Below are positions 1 through 9,044 of a DNA stretch of 31,603 bases, in pieces; position 1 is the first letter of the stretch; each line of letters begins with the position of its first letter. A program made the position numbers and the translations under genes. The notes below the pieces were generated by a model that had not been told where the DNA came from, searched no databases, and saw only the letters and a program-made list of their open reading frames with translations. This DNA comes from Tritrichomonas foetus (Eukaryota; Parabasalia; Tritrichomonadida; Tritrichomonadidae): NCBI GenBank assembly GCA_001839685.1, contig MLAK01001133.1:1-31603 (forward strand), read 5' to 3'.

Positions 1-1220
1 ATTCAAATATTTGAATAGGATCATAAAAGTTCAGCCCTAAATTAAATAAATGTTTTTCTGTAGTTTTTATGATGTTTTGTATGTGTTATTAAATTTTTGA
101 AAGAATGATTTTTGACAACAATTATCTTTTTGTGTAAAAAAGTTTTCACTATTCGAAATCTATTTGAATATTTATTTGAAATATTTCTTCAGAATCTTTT
201 TACAAAACAAAAATATTGTGGAAATTATGAGGATTTTCTATAACTGTTTGAGGAGAAAATCATCAAAGAAAAAGTTTTTGAATGATTGATTTTGATTTCG
301 ATTATTTTTTTGTGAGACAAATGTTCTGAATTTTAAAAATCTTCATTATGAAGAATTCAATGATCAGTGTTCATATTTTCGATTTAAGAGTCGTGAGTTT
401 TTTACCGGAAATAATACTAATTAGATAATCTAATAACTTTATTGTCTACAATTTACTTACGTCTGATAATCTCTTTCAAAAAGTTTTTGTCAGGTCCAAT
501 ATTGAATACTTTACGTAATTTCTTAATGAAAAAGGACCATTCATTTCTTATGCTTCTATTTTAATATCATATAATTATTCTTTCAAATAAATCATAGAAA
601 TAAAATAAAATGCTTTTATACTTCATAAATTATATTTGTACATATTTTATCAATGATTCTAAAAATTAATTCTGATTGTAGAAAGCCTCTTTGAAGACAT
701 TAAGTGAAAAGAAGAAGGATTAATGATCATAGAACATCACATAATCGAATAATTTAATCGTCAAATGTGGAGTTATTATCAGATGAATCTTCGATTATTG
801 TGTATCAACTATATGGATGATATACCTGATAACTAATAATTATATACAAATTTAAAAAATTCTTTTTCCACCATTCCTTTCTATTAATTTATCTTGAAAT
901 TGCTGTTATAAAATCTTTTTTCTTGTTATATTTTCTTTATTCATATAAAAATTATATCTATCAACCCACACAGAAGTAGTTGTCTGAAACCCCTTTAATA
1001 TATCTTTATTTTTTTAACTATCTCATTGATGACGAATTTGAAATTATTCACTATTTTGAATATGTCTGTTTGACTGAGAAGATGATTGAATTACTAAACG
1101 TACAACATTTCACCTTTTGGAACCATAGTATGGGTAAACTCATAGTGGTTGAGGTGAATTTTCATTTTAAACGGGCAAATTATAAATTCACCCAAAAATA
1201 GTCCGATTCTCTAATTTCTT
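1..1220. other. AT-rich intergenic region
   Basis: This stretch is very AT-rich, with stops in all frames. The only open stretch of note (980-1201, +) begins with TTG rather than ATG and shows no recognisable domain, so it is not called. The last part should hold the promoter of the CK2-like gene at 1221, but no convincing initiator sits right before that ATG. No RNA gene was recognised. Confidence 0.6.
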
Positions 1221-2228
1221 ATGAATTTCGATCGAAATGGTGTTTTAATATCAGTCTCCAAGGTATACGCAAATGTCAACGAAGAAAAAGGCCCAGAATG
1301 GTATGATCACCGCCAATTCCATCCACAATGGAATCCACCCGACCCTTATTACTTGCTTAAGAAGGTCGGCAGAGGAAAATACTCGACCGTGTTCAAAGCA
1401 CTTCAGAATAAGAAGCGAGACGTTGCCATTAAAATTCTCGTTCCACTCGATCCGAAAAGATATTTAAGAGAAATAAAAATCCTTTCTAATCTCGAAGGAG
1501 GCACCAATATAGTGTCTCTTGTTGACCTTGTTCGCGATCCAATGACCGGAATCTACTCATTCGTTTTCGAATGGGTCGAATTTTATGATTGGCGATCTCT
1601 CTACATGTCATTCACCATCGACGATATCCGACTTTACATGTACAAACTCCTCCTTTCGCTCGAATACTCTCACAGCCACGGAATTATGCACCGCGACATT
1701 AAACCACAGAATATCGCTATCGATAAAGAAAAGAGAAGGCTCAGGCTTCTTGATTGGGGTCTCGCCGATTTCTACCATCCGCGCCAGAAGTACAATTCGC
1801 ACGTCGCCATAAGAATATTCAAGCCGCCCGAATTGCTTATCAATTACCCTTACTATGATTATTCAATGGATCTTTGGTCGACTGGCTTAACGTTCTCCAT
1901 CATGATGTTCAAGCGAATTGTCATGGAATGCGGCGAAAATGATGCAGACCAACTCCTCAAAGTGGCAGATCTCGTCGGCGGTCAGGGGATCATCGAATAC
2001 GCCGAGAGCCTCCACGTCGAGCTCGACGAGGAAACCCTCGGGCAGCTGAGGCGCAGAAAGGGAACAGGGTGGGACAGGCACATCGCAAAGGCAGGAAAAG
2101 GAATCTGCACGCCAGAGGCCATAGACCTGTTGAACAGGCTAATGGCGATCGATCACCGAGAAAGACTCACAGCAAAAGAGGCCCTCAAGCACCCATACTT
2201 CAGGCCACTTGTGAAGGCATACAAATGA
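1221..2228 (+). CDS. Protein kinase CK2 catalytic (alpha) subunit paralogue
   Basis: A CMGC Ser/Thr kinase of 335 residues, about the length of the CK2 alpha catalytic core. Visible landmarks are the CK2-type glycine loop GRGKYSTVF (50-58), the VAIK lysine K71, HRD at 157-159 followed by IKPQN, the CK2-characteristic DWG in place of DFG (178-180), FYHPRQKYN just after it, and KPPELL in place of the family's KGPELL. The ATG is followed directly by the VYANVNEEKGPEWYD N-terminus expected of CK2, so the start is secure. Departures from canonical CK2 alpha: the polybasic stretch before REIKIL is reduced to DPKR, and an arginine of the P+1 region is His194. CK2 phosphorylates acidic Ser/Thr sites in nucleus and cytoplasm; these changes suggest an altered substrate preference (inference). 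GC content rises from about 33% near the start to about 60% near the end. It ends in TGA, followed by an AATAAA-like stretch. Confidence 0.95.
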   Translation: MNFDRNGVLISVSKVYANVNEEKGPEWYDHRQFHPQWNPPDPYYLLKKVGRGKYSTVFKALQNKKRDVAIKILVPLDPKRYLREIKILSNLEGGTNIVSLVDLVRDPMTGIYSFVFEWVEFYDWRSLYMSFTIDDIRLYMYKLLLSLEYSHSHGIMHRDIKPQNIAIDKEKRRLRLLDWGLADFYHPRQKYNSHVAIRIFKPPELLINYPYYDYSMDLWSTGLTFSIMMFKRIVMECGENDADQLLKVADLVGGQGIIEYAESLHVELDEETLGQLRRRKGTGWDRHIAKAGKGICTPEAIDLLNRLMAIDHRERLTAKEALKHPYFRPLVKAYK

Positions 2229-2841
2229 ATCTGAATAAAATTTTATTTTTCGAAATCTAACTTTCATAGACTTTTCTTGTTTCATTGAATATTAATGAAG
2301 TTGTATTTAACTTTCAGCGAAAAGAAAAAAAAGTTTGAAAAAAATGATATTTCTGTGACTCTGATTATCTTCATATGGAACATAAAGCATGGATAAATTG
2401 TTTTTATGTTCAGTAAAAAGTGATATGAAATGATGTTATTTTGTAAGTCAGTATTTTGATTTCTCATTAATGTGATTTACTGACGCAAAAGATGGCTTAT
2501 GGTCTATATTCTATAAATTATAGAAAAATCAAGTTTCGAGAAAAAGTCAGCCAACTGTGAAGATTCTAATGTTGTTATGAAAATAAAATAGCTATTTTAT
2601 CATGTTTTTTTGACACACTTTTGAATCATTTAAATAATTTTAAAATTGACGATAAAGTGATTTTCAATGTATATTTGCTCTATTATTTATTTGAGAGAAT
2701 AATTATGTGGCCGAAATCAATGTCTATTCAAAATTTTATGCGCTCTATTTTTTTAAATACTACATGGTCAATTTTGCTTTTCAATTTTATTAGTGAACGT
2801 TCATGTGAATTTTCAATTGAAAATTCTACGGTTATCCATCG
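2229..2841. other. AT-rich intergenic region
   Basis: The spacer between the CK2-like gene and the coiled-coil gene starts with a likely 3' UTR (AATAAA-like motif just after the stop). I see no conserved coding frame, RNA gene or long repeat. Short frames at 2282-2467 (-) and 2621-2845 (+) have only AT-driven composition. Confidence 0.5.
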
Positions 2842-3915
2842 ATGAAGCAAGGAAGGGTTTTGTTGAATCCCAAGCCGGCATTTCAGCCTCCTTCCTTCTT
2901 CTTTCGAAGTAACGATGACTTAAACACCACAGATAACATACAGAATGAGTACACTTTGGCCAAAGAAGACTTAACTCGCGCGAAAAAACAACTCGAGGAA
3001 GCCAATTGCGAATTTTCATCAGTTAAAGACATCCTAGACGATAGGGATGGCCATGCAATCGAGTATGCAGAGTCTCTAATGGGGAACAATCACGGCCAGC
3101 TTTCGAAAAACTCCCTAAATTCCGAGCAGGCCAATCTACGTCGAAAAATTGCGGAATTAACAGTCGAAGTCGAAAGTCTTGATTTTCAGCTAGCCGACGT
3201 CAAACGATACGTACAACCAGACATTGTTGAGCAAATGGAGCACGACCGAACCACATATTTCAATCTAATTAAAAACCAGAAATCGAAGCTTGCTCAAATA
3301 CAGAAAAAAACTCGCGATCAACAAATTCGCCTTTTCAATATACTTATTAGCCAGCAATGGCACGATGCTACAAAAACAGCAACAGAACATCAAATTGCAT
3401 GCCGAATCAAGTCAATTCTTTCATCCCACATAAAAACACCAGATTCACCTTCATCTTCAAAAAGTCCCAATCACGGTTCATTTTCGAAAGCCGATAGTTT
3501 GCATCAAACATTTGATGGATCTAACAACCAAATATCAATTGAAAAAGTTTCACCTGAGATAAAACTTCTCATCCAAAAGAAACATCAACTCGAGCAAGAA
3601 TGTCAAGAAGCACAAAATAGGCGAATCTGCGCACAAGTTCGAAGAAGAGTAAGCATTGCAAGCCTTCTCGACGAATTACAGAGACTAGATGCGGCACTCC
3701 GAACGCTCGATCAGGAGGGACTCCGTGTCAGCGAGCTAAGAAGAAACTACTTGCCTGAGGGACCGTTTAGCCCAATGAAGAGGCCCAAGTCAAGCGCAGA
3801 GGCAGCACGGAGCCGCGCGGAACTCGCCCCAAAGCAGCCAGGACGGAGTCAAAGCGACATAAAAAGGCTCATCCGCGGCGGAAAGTCATACATCGCAACT
3901 GTAGGAAAGTGTTAG
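2842..3915 (+). CDS. Coiled-coil protein of unknown function
   Basis: I do not recognise this 357-residue protein. The ATG opens a frame starting MKQGRVLLNPKPAFQPP, a short Pro/aromatic head typical of trichomonad coiled-coil proteins. Heptad-like charged helices occupy about residues 36-65, 95-165 and 235-295. A Ser/Pro-rich, probably disordered linker (about 200-235) lies between the second and third. The C-terminal 60 residues are basic and rich in Ala, Ser, Arg and Pro, ending RGGKSYIATVGKC. No enzyme motif, signal peptide or membrane segment is visible. A cytoskeletal or scaffold role is the usual guess for such architecture, but nothing here proves it. The 3' 150 bases are strikingly GC-rich compared with the middle of the gene. 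It ends in TAG. Confidence 0.85.
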   Translation: MKQGRVLLNPKPAFQPPSFFFRSNDDLNTTDNIQNEYTLAKEDLTRAKKQLEEANCEFSSVKDILDDRDGHAIEYAESLMGNNHGQLSKNSLNSEQANLRRKIAELTVEVESLDFQLADVKRYVQPDIVEQMEHDRTTYFNLIKNQKSKLAQIQKKTRDQQIRLFNILISQQWHDATKTATEHQIACRIKSILSSHIKTPDSPSSSKSPNHGSFSKADSLHQTFDGSNNQISIEKVSPEIKLLIQKKHQLEQECQEAQNRRICAQVRRRVSIASLLDELQRLDAALRTLDQEGLRVSELRRNYLPEGPFSPMKRPKSSAEAARSRAELAPKQPGRSQSDIKRLIRGGKSYIATVGKC

Positions 3916-4709
3916 TTTGTAATTTTTAAAATAAATGATTTAAACTCGATCGTACCTTTTTATTCTTTTTAGTGTAAGTCTGTAGACTATACATCATTAT
4001 GGCCAAATTTTGAGAACATCTTTGTCTTCTTCTTTTCTATTTTTGGAGCATGAACTGAATGGAGTGACAGCTTATGCTTAATTAAATAACGCTGAACACA
4101 AAACTCTTCATTCAAATTTAAAACTAAACAAATATTAGATAGAATCATCTGTTGTCATCAATGAGTTCTTCAACTTTCTTCTTCTTTTCTTTCTTTCTTT
4201 TTCTTCTTTCTTTCTTTTTCTTCTTTCTTTCTTTTTCTTCTTTCTTTCTTTTTCTTCTTTCTTTCTTGTTCTTCTTCTTTCTTTTGGGGAATTTGTTGCA
4301 GCATTATTCGACCAGTTGAAATGACTTCATAACGAAAGGATTCTGAAATATCATGTTAACTATTCAAATAATGTTTTGACATTCAATGAGATTTCCATTG
4401 ATGGTATTAAATTAGAAATCAATTAATTTAGAGAAATTGCATATTTTGCACTAGTCAGTCTTGTCCTGCATTCATTTTAGTCACAGCAGACGTTCAGAAT
4501 AAAATTGAATTCCTAATAGTAATTACTGAAGAAATAGTATGAATTAAACTTGATGAGTGAGTGACCATTATTACAATATTATGTTAAAAAATTACTGTTT
4601 CACTAGCAGTATCGAGAAAACAGGTGATTCTATGAAAAGTTTCTCCTCATTGAAAAAAGATTTTTATTTGAGAAAAACTGTTTTTTATCTGGTCAGCAAA
4701 ATTTTCGAA
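3916..4709. other. Intergenic region with a polypyrimidine minisatellite
   Basis: This AT-rich spacer holds the pyrimidine tract annotated separately at 4174-4285. Its last 129 bases (4581-4709) stay open in frame with the downstream gene and may be an N-terminal extension of it. Nothing else is recognisable. Confidence 0.5.
4174..4285. repeat. Polypyrimidine tract of 17-bp tandem repeats
   Basis: 112 nucleotides of only C and T on the plus strand except one G at 4268. The core is a 17-bp unit, TTCTTCTTTCTTTCTTT, exact at 4201-4217, 4218-4234 and 4235-4251. It has one mismatch at 4252-4268 and looser copies on either side. Such homopurine/homopyrimidine DNA can form triplex (H-DNA) and is prone to replication slippage. 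Confidence 0.95.
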
Positions 4710-5276
4710 ATGGTTGATCTCTTTTTAACAGACTATCGCGACATTAAAAGCAAATGGAATGCGACAATCGATGCTTCATCTCAAGGCGACTTTAAAGAAG
4801 TATTGAATAAAATCGTTTGGAATCAACATATCCAATCTTTCGATCAAAACGAGTGGGGCCAATTAAGCGACTTTGCTTGCCTTCAGAAAAAACTATCAGA
4901 AGCGAATACCAAAAAAATACAGAGTTTCGTCGAGAAATTATCACTAACAATGAAAGGACTCGAAGCCTGCGTTGAAAAGCTTGGGACATCAGTCCACAAC
5001 TTATCAGTAGTAACCATCCTCTACTCAATGAAGCCGGAACAACTTCGGCGGTTTGCCAAGGACCTGCTTTCCTCCTACCAGAAAGAGCTGGATTTAAGGA
5101 AGAGGATTGTGAGTGACATAAAAGAGATGAAATACATAAATTCACCTTATGAGGTGATTGTAACAGTTGCTGCAATGTGGTCTGACAAAGTTTACACAAG
5201 TGACAGAGCGATCAGCCACATCGAAATGCTTCTTGATTTCGAAGTTCAAACTTTGAAGAATTTTGTGAATAAATAA
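4710..5276 (+). CDS. CINP-like protein (CDK2-interacting protein family, tentative)
   Basis: From the ATG at 4710 this is a helical protein of 188 residues. Its C-terminal 70 residues resemble animal CINP: a YQKELDLRK helix (about 123-131), then a conserved-looking AAMWSDKVY block (155-162) with Met-Trp, and finally S-x5-H-x-E-M-L-L. Spacing and order match the family as I remember it. CINP links CDK2 and CDC7 to replication and the ATR pathway, and is a subunit of an AAA-ATPase complex acting in ribosome biogenesis and at replisomes. I infer a related chaperone or checkpoint role. The frame is open upstream, with ATGs at 4581 and 4632. I prefer 4710 because codon use turns markedly richer in GC there and the upstream residues look AT-driven. 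An annotator taking the longest ATG frame would start at 4581 (231 residues). Length fits CINP (about 210). It ends in TAA overlapping TAAA. Confidence 0.7.
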   Translation: MVDLFLTDYRDIKSKWNATIDASSQGDFKEVLNKIVWNQHIQSFDQNEWGQLSDFACLQKKLSEANTKKIQSFVEKLSLTMKGLEACVEKLGTSVHNLSVVTILYSMKPEQLRRFAKDLLSSYQKELDLRKRIVSDIKEMKYINSPYEVIVTVAAMWSDKVYTSDRAISHIEMLLDFEVQTLKNFVNK

Positions 5277-5709
5277 AAATAGAGTTTTATTAGGATTCAT
5301 TTGATTACATTTTAAAAGTTGGATTAAAGTATCATAGATTAAAGTAGAATAGATTAAAGTAGAATATATTAAAGTAGAATAGATTATAGTATATTGTTCA
5401 TATTCGAGCATGTATTCACATGATTTCCTTAATAATTATCAAAGTTCAAAGATTTATCCAATTGTTACATAATGACAAAGGAAAAACTGCCTAAAATTTA
5501 TGTTCTAAAAACTAGAATTTCAAGCCAAAAATATTATCTAAATATTTATAAAACAATATAACTGATTAATTTCCGAATAAGTACAACATTACTTTTATTG
5601 ATTTTTTGTTGTCCACTGCAATTTAATGAACATTTAAGGTCAAATGAATAGTAAAATTAACCAAAAGTGTTCATGGTAACACTTGTCTCACGAGAAAAAT
5701 GATCACTGA
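5277..5709. other. Convergent intergenic region with 15-bp repeats
   Basis: This spacer lies between two genes pointing toward each other, so it contains both 3' ends. The 15-bp repeat array at 5323-5397 is annotated separately. No other structure stands out. Confidence 0.5.
5323..5397. repeat. 15-bp tandem repeat array, five copies
   Basis: The unit ATTAAAGTAGAATAG appears at 5338-5352 and 5368-5382, with a one-base variant at 5353-5367, a variant first copy at 5323-5337 and a degraded fifth copy from 5383. Because the unit is a multiple of three it also creates an open frame on the minus strand with a repeated YSTLI pentapeptide, which I regard as an artefact. The array sits about 45 bases after the stop of the CINP-like gene, probably in its 3' UTR or just beyond. 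Confidence 0.9.
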
Positions 5710-6852
5710 TCATATTAATGCTAAAAATCCATATGAATCTAACTTTGAATCTGCTTCTTTAACGTGAGGAACATGGATAATATTTCCTTTACTTTCTGTT
5801 TTGGTGATTGGATTATTCGAATGATGATTAATATTTCGAGTATCAAGTTCAATATCTTTTTCATTAGATTTGCAAATCTGATGATTATCAAATTGGTAAT
5901 CTAATTTTTTATAATCATTAATATTTTGATTTTCAATGTGATTTTCCAGAAAATTGAAATTATTGTCAGTTTTTTCATCTGGTAATTCATTGAATTCTTC
6001 GTTGAAATGATTGGTATCATTACTATTATGGTTTTCGAGATTAAGAAACTGAAATACATCATTGTCTCCATTTTTTTCATTTATTGTATCAACATTTTTG
6101 AGAAAATTATCGAAATCTTTTTGATTTTCTGTTGACATTGAAGTGACTGACAAATTTGTTGAAGTGGAAGCTGAGCGATTAGAACCATTTAAAAATCTAT
6201 CAAAATCACTTTCTACTTGTAGATCATGGTTTATCAAAACTTGTTGAAGCATCGTTGTTGTATCTTGTTTGTCAGTAACTTCTTTCTTTCCTATTGTTTT
6301 TTCAGGATTTTCAATACCCATTTTCCTATGACTTATTTGATTTAAAATAGATCCATAATCATAAACTGTATCATTTTCATCATTAGTTTCATTCTGATTT
6401 GTAATATAAAGATTCAGTGAATCCAAATATAAATTTCGTAAAACTGGGAGAGGCAATTTTGACAAATTTGGTTGATCTTCATCAACATAAATACATTTGA
6501 TGTATTTGTTTCGAATAAAGTTTTCAAGTGCTGATCTATCATAAGGGCTTGGACGGCGAAATTTTTCGGGAAGATTTCCTTCAAAATATAAGTTTGATCT
6601 AATATTTCCAACGAGGCTCATTTTTTCAACTTGTTCATCATTCCAGGAATCAAAATGGCATGAACGAATAAAAGAAATATGTGTTCCAAGAGATCGATGA
6701 ACACCACTGCATTCCAAACATACGAATACACCCAAATTGCAGCTTGCCCATTTTGGTTTGTTTTGGCGGCAATCAGCACAGAGTTTGTTCTCTGAAAGAG
6801 ATAGCAAGTTCAAAACTTCTTTTTGCTCAAGCGTATGGTTATTTTTCTTCAT
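5710..6852 (-). CDS. ArfGAP domain protein, SMAP-like
   Basis: An ArfGAP that should stimulate GTP hydrolysis on Arf GTPases in vesicle traffic. The 380-residue protein opens at an ATG (MKKNNHTLEQ). It has a zinc finger C25-x2-C28-x16-C45-x2-C48, the invariant arginine finger in GVHRSLG (R53), and the following HISFIRSCHFDSW. PKWAS before the second Cys pair and GVFVCLECSGVHRSLG are closest in style to SMAP/Age2-type ArfGAPs. The domain runs to about residue 120. The remaining 260 residues are low complexity, rich in Asn, Asp, Glu and Ser, with no ankyrin, PH or BAR module, so the architecture is ArfGAP plus a disordered tail. It ends with a short hydrophobic GFLALI, too short for a membrane anchor. 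It lies convergent to the CINP-like gene and divergent from the Myb gene. The domain assignment is firm; the in vivo Arf partner is unknown. Confidence 0.95.
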   Translation of the reverse strand: MKKNNHTLEQKEVLNLLSLSENKLCADCRQNKPKWASCNLGVFVCLECSGVHRSLGTHISFIRSCHFDSWNDEQVEKMSLVGNIRSNLYFEGNLPEKFRRPSPYDRSALENFIRNKYIKCIYVDEDQPNLSKLPLPVLRNLYLDSLNLYITNQNETNDENDTVYDYGSILNQISHRKMGIENPEKTIGKKEVTDKQDTTTMLQQVLINHDLQVESDFDRFLNGSNRSASTSTNLSVTSMSTENQKDFDNFLKNVDTINEKNGDNDVFQFLNLENHNSNDTNHFNEEFNELPDEKTDNNFNFLENHIENQNINDYKKLDYQFDNHQICKSNEKDIELDTRNINHHSNNPITKTESKGNIIHVPHVKEADSKLDSYGFLALI

Positions 6853-7582
6853 AATTCTATTTGAATTACATCAGGCAAAATCTATCGAACTTTTTGTGAT
6901 ACAAGTCACATCAAATTTTGAAGCAAAACACCAAGTATTGAGTTTGATTTCATCCGAAAAAAAAAACACATCTCCTTAAATGTTCTATTACCCCATAATA
7001 TTACACAATGATTGATGAGAGAGAGAATCATAATTTATTTTATGATGGATTTCTTTAGTCGATAAATTTTAGTGGAAAATTAGTTACAGAATTAAGGGTT
7101 GATTATACATAAAAATGGTTACATTATGTTTTCAAAGTTAATCTAGTCGAGTCATTGAAAAGTTCGATAAATTAATGAGATCCAGTGACTCATCTAAATG
7201 ATGTTCCTCTATGAGACAATGATAATATTAGGATACTACTGGAATCTTTCCTATGGTTTTTAGACAAAAGAATAGGTAAGATAATGATATATTCTGTAAT
7301 TTGATCTATATTTTAAAAATTGATAAATATCAAATTTGAAAAGTAATAGAATTTTTTTTCTGAAATGTGCCCATTCAAAAAATTGGGCTATTTATAAAGG
7401 TCTTTACAAAAATCTGAGTAATATTATCGCAATTTTTTACAATTAACTTCAATAAGAAAATGTTATTCATTATGATTTAATAATATTTTATTCTTTGGCA
7501 AATATTCATGCTTATTCAAATTGAAATGGCGATTATCAATTCTCAAATATGTCGCCTCATTCAAATAATTCAAAAGAATTGA
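6853..7582. other. Divergent promoter region of ArfGAP and Myb genes
   Basis: An AT-rich spacer of 730 bases between two divergently transcribed genes, so both promoters should lie here. A TCATT initiator-like motif is visible near the Myb end (7557-7561). No coding frame or RNA gene is recognisable. Confidence 0.5.
7557..7561 (+). promoter_or_regulatory. Possible initiator (TCATT) of the Myb gene
   Basis: TCATT matches the trichomonad initiator consensus TCA(+1)Y(T/A). Its A is 24 bases before the ATG at 7583, within the usual short 5' leader. The motif is short and AT-rich, so chance matches are common. Confidence 0.35.
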
Positions 7583-8809
7583 ATGAATTTAAATTTGAAT
7601 AAGTTCACGAAAGAAATAAAGAAAAGGAAAAAAAAAAAAATGGAAGCACTAAAAGTTATTGGAAAGTCTCCTCATACTTTGATTTGCCATATTCTCAACT
7701 ACACGAATGAATGCACCAGAAAATTCGATAAGAATTTATATCACATTCTTTACAATAAGCTCCAGCAATATTTAAATAATCAAGTTAGTCGTCGTGATAT
7801 GAAAGAATTTTTTGAGAGTACAGTCAATACAACAGAGCCTTTATTAGAACTCGATAAAATTTTAAGGTGCGAATTCGAATCAACTCCAATGAATAAAACT
7901 GTGTGCTTCAATTCATTTTTTGATTATAATCGCACAGTGCCTTCAGGAAGTGTCATAGTTAACGAAAAATCAAATGGTAAAAGAAGCACAAATAGACAAT
8001 GGACAGTTCAAGAAGACAGAAGATTAATTTATGCAATGTATAAATTCGGCGAGCAAAACTGGAAAGCTATTGTTTCATTCATTGGTAATGACAGAACAAG
8101 AGCAATGTGCTCTCAAAGATGGTACAGAGTCATCAATCCTCTGATTTCAAAGTGCTCATGGAGTCAAAATGAAGACACAAAACTTCTTGGATTAATTCAT
8201 GAACATGGAATGACAAATTGGGTGAAAATTTCACAGAATTTTGAAAATAGAAGTGATGTGCAATGCAGATATCGATATAAGCAACTCTCAAAAGTTGGAG
8301 ATGAAGTGAAAAATCACAAATTGGCCTTAGGATCTTCTAATAAATTCAATGAAGCAGAAGCAACTTCCAACGAAAAGAATCAAATTTCATCCAGTATTAC
8401 AAACACTCTATCTCAGAATTTATCATCTAATGTGAACAGTAATTATGTGAACAATTTATATTTCTCAACTCTTCATCATTTTCAGAATATTACTAATTCG
8501 AATAATGTTCTACCTGGATCATTTCTAAAGAATCTCTCTGGTATTTTTAATCATACTTTACCAAATACGAATTTTACGAACAATTTTAATATGAACTTTA
8601 ATATGAATTCTTCCACAAGTATTACGGAACAATCAATAGATGTAAATGTTCTCCCATCTAATAATATTTTGATCAAAAATGAAAGAAACACCGAAAATAT
8701 CAATACAACCATGCAAATTAACACAGAAATGAAAAACTTTTTGAGTTTCGAAGGAAATGAAATATGTGATGCTGATTTAAGTGAATGGGGTTATCTAATA
8801 AACTATTAA
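7583..8809 (+). CDS. Myb-like DNA-binding protein with two repeats
   Basis: A nuclear transcription factor candidate of 408 residues. Two Myb repeats are clear: the first, about 136-185, has the spaced tryptophans W140, W160 and W180; the second, about 190-237, has W193, W213 and an aromatic Y230 at the third position. This is R2R3-type DNA binding, as in the large trichomonad Myb family. The region before it (about 45-95) is helical, with a pattern loosely like Sin3-type paired amphipathic helices; I cannot confirm it. The C-terminal 170 residues are rich in Asn, Ser and Thr with NFNMNFNMN-like repetition, probably disordered. The start could be 7583, which adds a basic KKRKKKKM stretch usable as a nuclear signal, or the next ATG at 7640. 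The nearby initiator-like motif favours 7583. The target genes are unknown. Confidence 0.93.
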   Translation: MNLNLNKFTKEIKKRKKKKMEALKVIGKSPHTLICHILNYTNECTRKFDKNLYHILYNKLQQYLNNQVSRRDMKEFFESTVNTTEPLLELDKILRCEFESTPMNKTVCFNSFFDYNRTVPSGSVIVNEKSNGKRSTNRQWTVQEDRRLIYAMYKFGEQNWKAIVSFIGNDRTRAMCSQRWYRVINPLISKCSWSQNEDTKLLGLIHEHGMTNWVKISQNFENRSDVQCRYRYKQLSKVGDEVKNHKLALGSSNKFNEAEATSNEKNQISSSITNTLSQNLSSNVNSNYVNNLYFSTLHHFQNITNSNNVLPGSFLKNLSGIFNHTLPNTNFTNNFNMNFNMNSSTSITEQSIDVNVLPSNNILIKNERNTENINTTMQINTEMKNFLSFEGNEICDADLSEWGYLINY

Positions 8810-9044
8810 TAAATTAAACCTATTGATTACTTTCATTTATTTTAATTTATTCATTTTCTATTCCTAAAAAATGATACCAGAATATATTGGTGTTTATTTA
8901 AAGTTCTTTTTTTAATTCATGGCTTATAATTTTTATTATTATTATTTCATGACGAATTTTTTAACATTAGAATATTAATGGATTTTCTCATATTTCATAA
9001 TATTGTGAGGGTTTTCATCATCAAATATGTACCTTTAATTGATA

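Noticed and set aside
980..1201. 73-codon open stretch before the CK2-like gene
   Set aside because: It starts at TTG, has no in-frame ATG near the start, no recognisable domain, and lies in the expected promoter region.
5142..5411. Minus-strand frame with repeated YSTLI pentapeptides
   Set aside because: Generated by the 15-bp repeat array and overlaps the 3' end of the CINP-like gene; no ATG-led conserved protein.
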